From CAZHHH01 sp052400685 (GTDB lineage Bacteria; Bacteroidota; Bacteroidia; Bacteroidales; Marinilabiliaceae), in assembly GCA_052400685.1 (NCBI GenBank), contig JBQTGJ010000002.1: DNA of 64,000 nucleotides; one strand, given 5' to 3'. Positions 19,276 to 28,274 of this stretch are shown piece by piece (within the stretch, counting starts at the first letter, position 1; every line of letters starts with the position of its first letter). The translations under genes and the position numbers were made by a program. The notes under the pieces are model-generated. The model was not told the DNA's origin and made no database searches. It worked only from the letters and a program-made list of their open reading frames with translations.

Positions 19276-19797
19276 TTAGTTTGCCTTAGACAACTTAAAC
19301 AGGTAGGATGCAAATGCAACATCATTAGAAGTTCTAACTAATTGAATTTGCATTTCTTGCGATGATCCCGGAACAGCAATAATCCTAAGTTGATCGGTCA
19401 TTTCTTGTTTGCTGGCATCATCAAAAAGGTTTATGCGGACAGCCGTTAAATCGGAATTGACAAAATCGGAGGTCAGACTCCAATAACCCGTCGGTGAAAA
19501 CAATGGCGGCACATCGCCGGTTACCTCATATGTGGTTGGTTGATTTTCATCATCTACATTCAGTTGTAGTAAAAAATCACTGTAGTTAAACCAGCTGGAA
19601 AGATCTTCCTCAATAAGCGATAAATCATTCGCTTTGGCAATTTCATCCACATAGGTTAATTTGTCAAGGCTCCACATTCCATTAATCTTTTCGTAAATAG
19701 TAATTGGAGCTACGTAACTACCATCCTCTGTTTTGGAGCATCCTTCAAGTTGAAGCAGAACAAAACAAAACAGGACATAAATACTTGTTTTTTTCAT
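19276..19797 (-). CDS. Lipocalin-like lipoprotein heading the PUL operon (DUF5004-like)
   Basis: 173 aa from MKKTSIYVLFCFVLLQLEGC; lipobox LEGC gives a lipid-anchored protein. The mature part has MWSLDKLTYVDE and GYWSLTSDFVNSDLTAVRI, resembling the lipocalin-like DUF5004 group found at the head of Bacteroidota PULs. Role unknown; surface glycan binding or retention is the usual suggestion. It is the first gene of the leftward operon after a 440-bp gap containing the likely promoter. An in-frame Met two codons upstream (19803) could also be the start. Confidence 0.65.
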   Translation of the reverse strand: MKKTSIYVLFCFVLLQLEGCSKTEDGSYVAPITIYEKINGMWSLDKLTYVDEIAKANDLSLIEEDLSSWFNYSDFLLQLNVDDENQPTTYEVTGDVPPLFSPTGYWSLTSDFVNSDLTAVRINLFDDASKQEMTDQLRIIAVPGSSQEMQIQLVRTSNDVAFASYLFKLSKAN

Positions 19798-19847
19798 AAT
19801 CATTTTTGGATTTCGTTTATAGAGATTATCAATGAAATACACACAAG

Positions 19848-19855
19848 CAAAGCTA
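19848..19855 (-). promoter_or_regulatory. Candidate -7 box of the PUL operon
   Basis: CAAAGCTA on the plus strand reads TAGCTTTG on the minus strand, matching TAnnTTTG. It would start transcription about 40 bp before the lipoprotein ATG. No matching TTG is seen at the proper -33 spacing, as expected for an activator-dependent promoter but also for a chance match. Confidence 0.3.
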
Positions 19856-20086
19856 TACCACCAACTAAGAGAAAAGAAGTTATACAGCTAAAATCTAGAT
19901 TTCCAAAAACGAAAAAACAACGTAAAAAACTATATATCAGAGCACTCAAAAATTAACAATTATCTACAAATCAAGATCCTTTATAGACATAACGAACACT
20001 TTTTAATCGATACACTTACTTTTTAACATATAGAAACATCATTTTTTTCACAACAGCCAAGCTCCACATGTTTTTATAAATTACGA

Positions 20087-20100
20087 TTGACTGTGGTCAA
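20087..20100. promoter_or_regulatory. Short palindrome, possible regulator site
   Basis: TTGACTGTGGTCAA is a 5-bp inverted repeat with 4-bp spacer, about 290 bp upstream of the PUL operon start. It could be an operator for the neighbouring SusR-like protein, but a palindrome this short is expected by chance in AT-rich DNA. Confidence 0.2.
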
Positions 20101-20238
20101 CCAATTTTATAAACCCATATATTCAGCAAACGAATAACAAAAGAAAACGTATAGAGAGTATAACAGTATGTTTTAATACAGCCCAATCGAGTTAACCGTG
20201 GTACACAGAAAATGCTTGAAAAAATTAAGATGAAGGTA

Positions 20239-21840
20239 TTAAAGGATAGTTTTTATTTCCATAATTTTATCCTCGAACTGATCGCGATATAACGATTTAC
20301 TTTTAACTTTAGTTTTGTAGGTATAAATAGTAGTGACCGAGAAATTAAGAAATTTTGCAATTTTCTCACTATCATGAATTCCTAACCGTATCAAAGCAAA
20401 GATTCGTAATTCAGAATTCAGAAGATCGTCCTTCTTCAAAACAATTCGATCCTTTTCCGGAAACAGCAAATTAAATTCCTTAATAAAATTTGGAAAGAGC
20501 TTGAGAAAAATCTGATCAAAAGTTCGAAAAAGCAACTCCCTCTCTTTTTTCAGATTGGTATTTTTGAGAATAGGCAATAATTCGTCATATTGCCTGGAGA
20601 CTATTTTTCGATAAATACTCTTCTGAAAGGCATCAATCTTTTCAATATACTCTGAATTGGTATTAAAAAAATAACCAATATATTCTTCTTTTATCTGATT
20701 AGCCTCAACGAGATTGGTATTGATGTTATTAAGATGATCGTTAGTACTCTGCAATATCTTTTTAACTTTATTGATTCTGCCCAATTGTCTGTAAATAATA
20801 ACCGAAAAGGTAATAACCAACAACGAAAGTATTGTTAGTGCTACAATAAAAACTATAAGCTTTTGTTTTTGAGCCTCCACAACAACCAGACGCTCTCCTT
20901 CAATAATTGGGAGAATGGTTGCTATCTCAATTTTACGCTGACGCGCATTATAAAAAGTCGCATCTTCAAGTGCAAGCACAATATAACGGTAAGCCCTTTT
21001 TTTGTCCCCTTTTTGAAATAATAAATTTGCAAGATTCCGTAAAGCAACAGTTTCCTTCGTAGCTGTTTTAATATCAGCAATAGCAGCCTTGATCATAAAC
21101 TCTATGGCGCTGTCAGGATAGTTGGTCACAGAATAAATATAACCAAGACTTGAGGTGGCTATGGCGTAATGATGACGAGGCAAATCAAAATTTTTCATCC
21201 AAAATTCAAAAGCATATTTAGCTCCACTCCAATCAGCAAGTTTCATGCGACGAAGACTTTCAATTGCCCAAAAATCATTCGTATTCTCTGGAACAAAAAC
21301 CAAGGCGCTGTCCAAATAAGCATTCCCAATTGAAATATAAATATTCGAAAAAATTGGATCCTGATTATAATCTGCCAAATCGTAATAAGAACGGCCTATC
21401 ACCGAATAAAACTCCCACTTAACAGAGTCGGGCATTGATTTAGCAGAAAGGCTTGATAAAGTATCTATCGCCTCTTTAAACAAACCAGACGATAATAAAA
21501 CAAAACCTTGTTTTATTTTTGAATATATAAGCAGATCAGTATTCTGTATTTGAATGGCCTTTTGATTCGCCATTTCAATGTAAAAAAAAGCAGAATCATA
21601 GACAAACGATTGATATTCGTAAGATAGCTCTAGAAAAGATTGATATTCCTGCTGCTTTTTAGAGTCTTTTGAATAAAGATGAAGTTTTTCTTTTAAAGAA
21701 TCGATACGATTCATTTTCTCTTGCGTGTATAACTCTCTCTTCCCAATTGCATTCTCCAACTCCTCAAGCTGGGAATCAAGAGTTGCCCCCTCAACAATCA
21801 GTACTTGAATAAAAAAAAAGAATACAAATAAGGAACGCAT
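20239..21840 (-). CDS. SusR-like membrane-spanning transcriptional regulator (TPR sensor plus LuxR-type HTH)
   Basis: 533 aa. Order of parts: N-terminal signal or anchor (MRSLFVFFFFIQVLIVEG), a helical TPR-like periplasmic region to about residue 320 (including AIDTLSSLSAKSMPDS, RRMKLADWSGAKYAFEFW, LANLLFQKGDKKRAYRYI), a strong membrane segment (LIVFIVALTILSLLVITFSVIIY, about 326-348), a coiled cytoplasmic linker, and a C-terminal HTH (ELRIFALIRLGIHDSEKIA and FSVTTIYTYKTKVKSKS). This is the layout of SusR-type regulators (a DUF6377-like family), which sense glycan fragments in the periplasm and activate the adjacent sus operon. Gene context agrees: it lies immediately upstream and codirectional with the PUL. 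Confidence 0.8.
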   Translation of the reverse strand: MRSLFVFFFFIQVLIVEGATLDSQLEELENAIGKRELYTQEKMNRIDSLKEKLHLYSKDSKKQQEYQSFLELSYEYQSFVYDSAFFYIEMANQKAIQIQNTDLLIYSKIKQGFVLLSSGLFKEAIDTLSSLSAKSMPDSVKWEFYSVIGRSYYDLADYNQDPIFSNIYISIGNAYLDSALVFVPENTNDFWAIESLRRMKLADWSGAKYAFEFWMKNFDLPRHHYAIATSSLGYIYSVTNYPDSAIEFMIKAAIADIKTATKETVALRNLANLLFQKGDKKRAYRYIVLALEDATFYNARQRKIEIATILPIIEGERLVVVEAQKQKLIVFIVALTILSLLVITFSVIIYRQLGRINKVKKILQSTNDHLNNINTNLVEANQIKEEYIGYFFNTNSEYIEKIDAFQKSIYRKIVSRQYDELLPILKNTNLKKERELLFRTFDQIFLKLFPNFIKEFNLLFPEKDRIVLKKDDLLNSELRIFALIRLGIHDSEKIAKFLNFSVTTIYTYKTKVKSKSLYRDQFEDKIMEIKTIL

Positions 21841-22188
21841 AAAACACTATAATTATCGCAATTGCATATTCATCAACCGAGTAAAATAAACGAAAAACAG
21901 CATCGCTTTTAAATTCATAATTGATATGAAATAAACCCTCAAAAAAAGAGAAATTCTAATGATGGCTAAATATAGAAATGTTTCAGCGTTATTAACGTCT
22001 ATTGACATTATTTTAACAATTTATTCTCTACAATGAAAAATCAATTTCCTTAAAAAAATCAAATAAATATCTGTAAAAAAAACTTATTAGAGCAGATTAT
22101 TTTGAGTCACAGAATACTTACGATAAAAGTGTAAAAAAACGGCAGTTTACTAACGAAACTGCCGTTTTTTATAAATAGTATTTAATAT
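21841..22188. other. Intergenic gap SusR-like gene / gpmI
   Basis: 348 bp, AT-rich; contains the gpmI terminator near 22135-22170 and, presumably, the promoter of the regulator gene. Nothing else is supportable. Confidence 0.5.
22135..22170 (-). terminator. Rho-independent terminator after gpmI
   Basis: AAACGGCAGTTT-ACTAACG-AAACTGCCGTTT is a perfect 12-bp stem flanked by A and T runs; it lies about 20 bp after the gpmI stop on the minus strand. Confidence 0.9.
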
Positions 22189-23715
22189 TTATTTAATGCC
22201 AATCAAAGACACGCCAGTCATCTCAGCCGGCTGGGGCACGCCCATAATTTTAAGTATTGAAGGCGCCACATCGGCAAGAATACCATCTTTCACTTCACCT
22301 TTACGCTCAGTAATCCATATAAAAGGCACGGGATTAAGAGAGTGAGCCGTATTCGGAGAGCCGTCCGCATTCACAGCAAAATCAGCATTTCCATGGTCGG
22401 CAATAATAATCGCTTCATAACCATTTGCCTTAGCCGTTTCAACAACCTCTTTAAGACATTCATCAACAGCCTTTACCGCCTTCTGAATGGCTTCATAAAC
22501 ACCAGTATGCCCCACCATATCGCCATTGGCAAAATTCAACGCCACGAAATCAAATTTCTTTTTATTCAACTCGGCAACTATAGCATCTTTGACCTTGTAA
22601 GCACTCATTTCGGGCTGCAAGTCGTACGTTGCCACTTTGGGCGAATTAACCAGAATACGCTCCTCTTTTTCAAAAACAGCTTCACGCCCACCGGAAAAGA
22701 AAAAGGTAACATGAGCATATTTTTCAGTTTCGGCAATACGCAACTGAGCCAGCCCGTTAGCAGCCACCACTTCACCAATGGTATTATTCACATTGTCTTT
22801 ATCGAACAAGATGTGCATTCCTTTAAAGGTGGCATCGTAAGGCGTCATGGTACAATAATGCAAAGGAATGGTCTTCATGCCGTGTTCCGGCATATCCTGC
22901 TGCGTCAACGCCACCGTGATTTCACGGGCACGATCGTTACGGAAGTTAAAGAAAATAACAACATCGCCTTCGCTGATAAGTCCCACAGGCTTGCCATTAT
23001 CATCTACATTTACAATTGGTTTGATAAATTCGTCGGTGATATCATTGTCATAGGAATTCTGAATGGCAGCAACAACATCTCTGGTTTTATCCCCTGCGCC
23101 ATTCACCATCACATCATAAGCCAGTTTCACACGTTCCCAACGTTTATCGCGGTCCATGGCATAGTAACGTCCAACAACCGAGGCAACTTTAGCATTATTT
23201 TTGCTGATATGATTAAGCAATTCGGACATGTAGCCTTTTCCACTTTTCGGGTCGGTATCGCGGCCATCCATAAAAGCATGAATAAACACGTTTTCCAGTC
23301 CTGCTTCAGTGGCCAAATCGGTTAATTTATAAAGATGGTCCTGTTGACTGTGCACACCACCTTTGGATACGAGTCCCAAAAAATGGACCTGCTTATTATT
23401 TTTTTTGGCATAATCGAAAGCTTCAACCAAAGCGGGATTTTTAGCAATCGAATTATCCCTGATAGCCAAATTTATTTTGACCAAATCCTGAAAAACAATA
23501 CGACCTGCGCCGATATTAAGGTGTCCAACTTCAGAGTTGCCCATCTGACCATCGGGTAAGCCCACGTTTTCGCCCGAAGCCTGCAACTTAGCGTTGGGAT
23601 AATTAGCCAACAAACTGTCAAAATAAGGTGTAGCCGTTTGAGCGATAACATCCGATTTAGACTTATCACCGTAGCCCCAGCCATCAAGAATTACGAGTAT
23701 GGTTTTTTTGTCCAT
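22189..23715 (-). CDS. gpmI: 2,3-bisphosphoglycerate-independent phosphoglycerate mutase
   Basis: Interconverts 3- and 2-phosphoglycerate in glycolysis; cofactor-independent, manganese-dependent enzyme. 508 aa, standard length. Alkaline-phosphatase-superfamily motifs are intact: ILDGWGYG near the N-terminus, NSEVGHLNIGAGR (catalytic Ser in GNSEVGH), IHAFMDGRDTDP, FFNFRNDRAREIT, FFFSGGREAVFEKEERILV, NFANGDMVGHTG and IIADHGNAD with metal ligands. Monocistronic, with a strong terminator behind it. Confidence 0.97.
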   Translation of the reverse strand: MDKKTILVILDGWGYGDKSKSDVIAQTATPYFDSLLANYPNAKLQASGENVGLPDGQMGNSEVGHLNIGAGRIVFQDLVKINLAIRDNSIAKNPALVEAFDYAKKNNKQVHFLGLVSKGGVHSQQDHLYKLTDLATEAGLENVFIHAFMDGRDTDPKSGKGYMSELLNHISKNNAKVASVVGRYYAMDRDKRWERVKLAYDVMVNGAGDKTRDVVAAIQNSYDNDITDEFIKPIVNVDDNGKPVGLISEGDVVIFFNFRNDRAREITVALTQQDMPEHGMKTIPLHYCTMTPYDATFKGMHILFDKDNVNNTIGEVVAANGLAQLRIAETEKYAHVTFFFSGGREAVFEKEERILVNSPKVATYDLQPEMSAYKVKDAIVAELNKKKFDFVALNFANGDMVGHTGVYEAIQKAVKAVDECLKEVVETAKANGYEAIIIADHGNADFAVNADGSPNTAHSLNPVPFIWITERKGEVKDGILADVAPSILKIMGVPQPAEMTGVSLIGIK

Positions 23716-23921
23716 TATGTATTATAATTATTTATTTATTGCTTAAACAAGAAATGGCAGATTTAGTTTTCCCATCGCTACCAATAAAAACCGGCAGGAA
23801 GAAGAAAATCAAAGGCCAACAGGTCAAAAATACCGAAAATTGAGCAAATCACCCCACCAAAAATGTTAATACAATATAAATCGGGCAGCAAAGTATGATC
23901 AGATACAATCTTAATAAACAC

Positions 23922-23955
23922 AAAAAAAAGGCCGGTAAAAACCGACCTTTTTTTT
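23922..23955 (-). terminator. Terminator downstream of tRNA-Phe copy 1
   Basis: AAGGCCGGT-AAAA-ACCGACCTT stem flanked by eight A and eight T, directly beyond the 3' end of the first tRNA-Phe gene on the minus strand. Confidence 0.85.
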
Positions 23956-23956
23956 G

Positions 23957-24029
<73 letters not shown>

Positions 24030-24172
24030 ATGGGCATTATTTTTACTAATAAGGTGTAAAAACAACAAAAACCCACATTCAATTAACCCTTAAAATCCTT
24101 CAGGCAATAACCCTTCAAATATTACCATGAAATCAGTCAAATATGCCGAAACCTTCAAAAACGGCTGACTGG

Positions 24173-24245
<73 letters not shown>

Positions 24246-24443
24246 GTTTTTTAACGCGGTGCAAATATACGGAAAGATTTCTTTCTTCAAAATTCAAGCT
24301 AAAAATTTATTACCATATTTCAGCACTTACCTGCTGCGACCATCATCTACTTCACACACAATCAAAATATTAATCAGCCTCAAATTTGCAGCAATTTTAC
24401 CACTTAAAAACCCGCCATCAGAAACAAATCCGTTATGTTTTTG

Positions 24444-24451
24444 TACTTTTG
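24444..24451 (+). promoter_or_regulatory. Candidate -7 box for the M16 peptidase gene
   Basis: TACTTTTG matches TAnnTTTG and lies 22 bp before the ATG; no clear -33 TTG at the right distance. Confidence 0.3.
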
Positions 24452-24472
24452 TGCCAATTTATATAAAATTGA

Positions 24473-25699
24473 ATGGAATTATTTACACATACGTTACCCA
24501 ACGGCATACGCATTATTCACCACCCCATAGACTCACCGGTAGGCCATTGCGGTCTGCTCATAAATACCGGCTCGCGCGACGAAAAGGAAAACCAACATGG
24601 AATGGCTCACTTTATAGAGCATGTCATTTTCAAAGGGACCCAGAAGCGTAAAACGTATCACATACTCAGTCGTATTGATGATGTTGGCGGGGAGTTAAAC
24701 GCATACACCACAAAAGAGGAAACCTGCATTTACGCCACCTTTCTGCGTCAGGATTTTGAACGCGCTGTAGAATTACTGCACGATATTTCATTCAACTCTA
24801 TCTTTCCCGAAAAAGAGCTGGAGAAAGAAAAAGAAGTCATTATTGACGAAATCAACTCTTACAAAGACAATCCTTCAGAACTGATCATTGACGATTTCGA
24901 AGAGTTGATTTTTAAAGACGACCCCATGGGGCGCAACATTTTGGGAACCGCCGAAACCATCAGCCGTTTTGGCAGAGACGACATCCACCATTTTATCAAA
25001 AACAATTACCACACAGACCAGATGGTAGTTTGTACGGTTGGGAAAATTACACCTGAAAAAATCATTAAAATCATCAGTCGATACTTTGGTGACGTTGAGG
25101 CCAACTTACGCCAGACATCACGACCGGCCACGCTAACTTACCAGCCACAGCACAAAGACAAAGTGATGGACACTTTTCAGACGCACACCGTTATTGGCAA
25201 TATCGCATACGATCTAAGTCATCCACGCCGACCTGGCCTGTTGTTGCTAAGCAACCTACTAGGTGGTCCCGGCATGAACAGTCGTCTGAACATGTCGTTA
25301 CGTGAAAAGAACGGCATCGCCTATAACATCGAATCGATCTACTCACCCTATTTTGGCACCGGGGTCTTTTGTATCTATTTTGGAACCGATGAAGAAAACC
25401 TCAACCGCAGCCTCAAAATTGTGCAACGCGAGATGAAAAGACTTCGCGATTCAAAACTGGGCAAGTTACAGTTGCACAACGCTCAGAGACAGCTTAAAGG
25501 ACAAATCACCGTCGCCAACGAAAACAAGGAAAACCTGATGTTAGCTATTGGTAAAAGCTATTTATTATACAACAAAGTAGACACCCTTCCGCAAATATAC
25601 GCCCAGATAGATGCGGTAACTTCTGAGTGCCTGATGGAAATTGCCAACGAAATACTGAATCCGGATCAACTATCCTATCTGATATACCGCCAAAGCTAA
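24473..25699 (+). CDS. M16-family zinc peptidase (processing-peptidase-like)
   Basis: 408 aa, the size of single-unit bacterial M16B peptidases (PepR/YmxG type). The inverted zinc motif HFIEH (HxxEH) is present near residue 47, with the downstream Glu ligand region KEVIIDEINSYKDNPSE. No signal peptide, so probably cytoplasmic. Conserved GGELNAYTTKEETCIYA and the second-domain block GGPGMNSRLNMSLREKNGIAYNIES are as in the family. It is followed 14 bp later by an O-methyltransferase gene, suggesting one transcript. Substrate unknown; peptide clearance or precursor processing are typical roles. Confidence 0.9.
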   Translation: MELFTHTLPNGIRIIHHPIDSPVGHCGLLINTGSRDEKENQHGMAHFIEHVIFKGTQKRKTYHILSRIDDVGGELNAYTTKEETCIYATFLRQDFERAVELLHDISFNSIFPEKELEKEKEVIIDEINSYKDNPSELIIDDFEELIFKDDPMGRNILGTAETISRFGRDDIHHFIKNNYHTDQMVVCTVGKITPEKIIKIISRYFGDVEANLRQTSRPATLTYQPQHKDKVMDTFQTHTVIGNIAYDLSHPRRPGLLLLSNLLGGPGMNSRLNMSLREKNGIAYNIESIYSPYFGTGVFCIYFGTDEENLNRSLKIVQREMKRLRDSKLGKLQLHNAQRQLKGQITVANENKENLMLAIGKSYLLYNKVDTLPQIYAQIDAVTSECLMEIANEILNPDQLSYLIYRQS

Positions 25700-25713
25700 A
25701 ATAAACATCTGTC

Positions 25714-26346
25714 ATGACTATTGAACTGGAGCAATACATCCTCTCTCACATCGACCCTGAAGAGCCAATTCTGCATGAACTGGATCGCTACACCAATACA
25801 CACATTCTTCGTCCACGAATGATATCGGGGCATCTGCAAGGACAACTGTTAAAGATGCTGTGTAAAATCATTCAACCCGAACAGGTTCTGGAAATAGGAA
25901 CATTCACAGGCTATTCGGCCATCAGCCTGTTAAGGGGCATGCCAATAACAGGACATCTGCACACCATTGAAGCCAACGACGAATTAGAATCTACCATTCG
26001 ATTTTTTTTTGCTAAGGCAGCCATCGAAAATCAGGTAACACTGCATATAGGTAAAGCATTAGATATAATTCCGACCCTGACCAACAATTTCGACTTCGTT
26101 TTTATAGATGGCGACAAACGCGAATACTCACAATATTATGAAGCCGTTTTACCAAAAATAAAAAAAGGCGGCATTATAATGGCCGACAATATTTTGTGGG
26201 CCGGAAAAGTAGCCAGGCCCAATATGCCCGACGATGCTTACACCAAAGGCATTATGGATTTTAATGACATAGTGGCTCGCGATAGCCGCGTGGAAAAAGT
26301 AATATTGCCAATTCGCGACGGGTTGACACTAATTCGAAAAATATAA
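25714..26346 (+). CDS. Class I SAM-dependent O-methyltransferase (catechol-OMT-like)
   Basis: 210 aa. Motifs of the bacterial O-methyltransferase 3 family: VLEIGTFTGYSAISLL (SAM binding, about residues 54-69), LHTIEAND (acidic ribose contact), FDFVFIDGDKREYSQYY and GGIIMADNILWAGKV (metal-ligand Asp/Asn). Members methylate small hydroxylated aromatics, but many bacterial ones, including members with tRNA substrates such as TrmR, were renamed, so the substrate is uncertain. Follows the M16 gene closely; flavodoxin comes 59 bp later. Confidence 0.85.
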   Translation: MTIELEQYILSHIDPEEPILHELDRYTNTHILRPRMISGHLQGQLLKMLCKIIQPEQVLEIGTFTGYSAISLLRGMPITGHLHTIEANDELESTIRFFFAKAAIENQVTLHIGKALDIIPTLTNNFDFVFIDGDKREYSQYYEAVLPKIKKGGIIMADNILWAGKVARPNMPDDAYTKGIMDFNDIVARDSRVEKVILPIRDGLTLIRKI

Positions 26347-26405
26347 CCAACCTAAAAAACTCTTTTAACTTTAGATTGTTTGGTATTTTAAAGTTTGAAA
26401 CAGCT

Positions 26406-26903
26406 ATGCAACCAACAGCCATCATATACGGCTCCTCACTGGGGAACACTCGTTTTGTCGCCGAAAAACTTCATGAACGACTGTCCAATGCCGATCTCTT
26501 CGCAGCGGGCGTCATTACTTCTGAACAAATCGACAACTATACCAATTTAATACTAGGCTCATCTACGTGGGGCGTTGGTCTTTTACAGGAAGATTTTGAA
26601 ACATTTGTAGAATTATTAGCCCAGAAGGACCTTTCGGGCAAAACCATTGCCATGTTTGGGTTAGGCGATCAGCAAAATTACCCGGATACTTTTTGCGACG
26701 GGCTGGGCAAATTACACGAAATGTTACTGCATACAGGGGCCCAGTTTATTGGTCAATGGCCAGCCGAAGAATACGACTTCACATCATCAAAGGGACTGGA
26801 AGGAGATTCTTTGACCGGTCTGGCTCTGGACGAAGATAACGAGCCTGATTTAACCGACTACCGCCTGGACAAATGGGTAGAACTGATAATGCCCAAACTT
26901 TAA
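26406..26903 (+). CDS. fldA: Flavodoxin (long-chain type)
   Basis: 165 aa from MQPTAIIYGSSLGNT; the ten extra upstream codons precede the beta1 strand and are not used in the family. FMN phosphate loop GSSLGNT at residues 9-15, SSTWGVGLLQEDFE (isoalloxazine-stacking Trp) and GLGDQQNYPDTFCDG (second loop) are all present. Small acidic electron carrier replacing ferredoxin under iron limitation. Downstream of the methyltransferase in the same direction; no own terminator seen. Confidence 0.9.
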   Translation: MQPTAIIYGSSLGNTRFVAEKLHERLSNADLFAAGVITSEQIDNYTNLILGSSTWGVGLLQEDFETFVELLAQKDLSGKTIAMFGLGDQQNYPDTFCDGLGKLHEMLLHTGAQFIGQWPAEEYDFTSSKGLEGDSLTGLALDEDNEPDLTDYRLDKWVELIMPKL

Positions 26904-26995
26904 ACAAAACATCATTAGGGGCGATAAAATACAACACAAACAATAAAAGCAACAACCAACAAAACGCAAACGCGTCATAAGCTTGCTCTGCCTTT

Positions 26996-27268
26996 TTATT
27001 CAGTCAATGACCCAGGAACCACAAGCCGATCCAGTTCCTGTTTTTCAAACAGCGTGGGATAATCCTCCAAAAACTTGACCATCACCGACTTCAGCACCGA
27101 CTCCCGGACAAATCCGGATTTATTTTTCACTTTGTACTTTTTACAATAAAGTTCTATTGCCTCCATTTCTTTGTCATTCAGTTGTATTGTCAAACGATGA
27201 CGTCTTTTAAAAGCCGCTTCGGAATAGTGAGGTGGTAATTTTGCAACAGATTTTCCCTTCTTCGCCAT
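26996..27268 (-). CDS. Small ribbon-helix-helix-like protein
   Basis: 90 aa, basic N-terminus followed by RHRLTIQLNDKEMEAIELYCKKYKVKNKSGFVRESVLKSVM, which has the beta-strand/helix/turn/helix pattern of an RHH (Arc/MetJ/CopG) DNA-binding fold. A toxin partner is not adjacent, so this is probably a free-standing regulator or chromosomal protein; I do not know its target. Convergent with flavodoxin. Confidence 0.65.
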   Translation of the reverse strand: MAKKGKSVAKLPPHYSEAAFKRRHRLTIQLNDKEMEAIELYCKKYKVKNKSGFVRESVLKSVMVKFLEDYPTLFEKQELDRLVVPGSLTE

Positions 27269-27524
27269 GAAGTATTTGTTTTAAGGCCACAAAATTAAAC
27301 AAATAAGTTAAACAGGAAAATAAGTTTTCAACAGGAATCTTTAATCGGGGCATACAGGAAAACCTTACCGACCAATAAGAAAATTTTGTTTTTAACGCTT
27401 ACGAAGCTTGAAAGATGAGAATTTATTGGTGTGATTGACCATTTTGACAGCAATCGTGACCCAAGTAAATGGCATTTCCTTGCTGCCATGCCAACTAATT
27501 GCCCTAATAGACATCATGTCATAC

Positions 27525-27562
27525 AAAAAAGCGCTCCTTAATAAAAAATTAAGAAGCGCTTC
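27525..27562 (-). terminator. Terminator after tRNA-Leu
   Basis: AGCGCTTCTTAA and TTAAGGAGCGCT (read on the minus strand) form a 12-bp stem with one G-T pair and an A/T loop, followed by six T. It lies just beyond the tRNA-Leu 3' end. Confidence 0.85.
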
Positions 27563-27564
27563 TG

Positions 27565-27649
27565 TACCCGGAGCGGGAATTGAACCCGCACGGCCGCAAT
27601 GGCCACAGGATTTTAAGTCCTGCGTGTCTACCAATTCCACCATCCGGGC
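27565..27649 (-). tRNA. tRNA-Leu (TAA)
   Basis: 85 nt on the minus strand with a long variable arm. Acceptor GCCCGGA/TCCGGGT, anticodon loop CTTAAAA (TAA) and T-arm GCGGG-TTCAATT-CCCGC are visible. CCA is not encoded. Confidence 0.96.
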
Positions 27650-27705
27650 AGACCATGCTTTTGGCATAAAACGAGAATAGCTGATTAACAACATCCTCGT
27701 TTAAG

Positions 27706-27781
<76 letters not shown>

Positions 27782-27862
27782 ATTATTTTTGTCTTGAAAC
27801 ATTTCATTAAATGTCTCGCCTCACATCCATCCTCTTGTCAAACCTCATTTTGTGGAATCCGG

Positions 27863-27881
27863 CCAACTGAGCTATTTCCGC
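27863..27881 (-). repeat. 19-bp duplicate of the tRNA-Gly 5' end
   Basis: CCAACTGAGCTATTTCCGC repeats bases 27763-27781 of tRNA-Gly exactly, 100 bp upstream of the gene (in its direction of transcription). It is a remnant of tRNA duplication or an att-like direct repeat; no integrase is nearby. Confidence 0.8.
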
Positions 27882-28074
27882 GATTGCAGGTGCAAATATA
27901 ATGCTTTTTTCTTTTCCCCAAAGGGCTAACGAAAAAATTTCAGCCTAAAAAAGTCAGTTGAATCATGAATCCCAATATTGACCTGATTATATCCAACAAG
28001 ACTCTTCCGATCTACCACCCTTCCGGTCAATGCAAAACAAACCTTTAAACCGATGACAAAAAGTAATCAGTGCT

Positions 28075-28180
28075 TGTGAAAAAAATACAGCTTCGGCGTT
28101 ATGCTTGTGCTAAAAATGGTCATTTACCAAAAACAAATTCACATTATCATGATTTCAGGCACTTCAAACCAGAACTTTAT
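28075..28180 (-). repeat. Dispersed repeat, diverged copy (28.1 kb)
   Basis: Contains ACAGCTTCGGCGTTATGCTTGT, AAAATGGTCATTTACCAAA, AAATTCACAT and a trailing CAGAACTTT, in the same order and spacing as the core of the 150-bp array at 5.2-5.9 kb. On the minus strand it reads LVNDHF-stop-HKHNAEAV, with an in-frame stop, so it is not coding. Confidence 0.7.
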
Positions 28181-28274
28181 TTTCAGAAAACCTGAAATGG
28201 GCAACTCCGGAGAGTCCTAACACGAAATGAAACCGAGCCTCATAAAACAAAACCGAATTCAAAAAATACAACAG

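Larger units (their letters stand above)
19798..20238. other. PUL control region
   Basis: 440-bp AT-rich gap between the SusR-like regulator gene and the operon it probably controls. It holds a candidate -7 box and a short palindrome; no ORF is supportable. Confidence 0.6.

Noticed and set aside
20087..20100. Firm operator for the SusR-like regulator
   Set aside because: The 5-bp palindrome is too short to distinguish from chance; kept only as a low-confidence feature.
22342..23325. 327-codon plus-strand ORF
   Set aside because: Antisense to gpmI, which carries all phosphoglycerate mutase motifs; a shadow frame.
27392..27694. 100-codon minus-strand ORF
   Set aside because: Reads through tRNA-Leu and its terminator.
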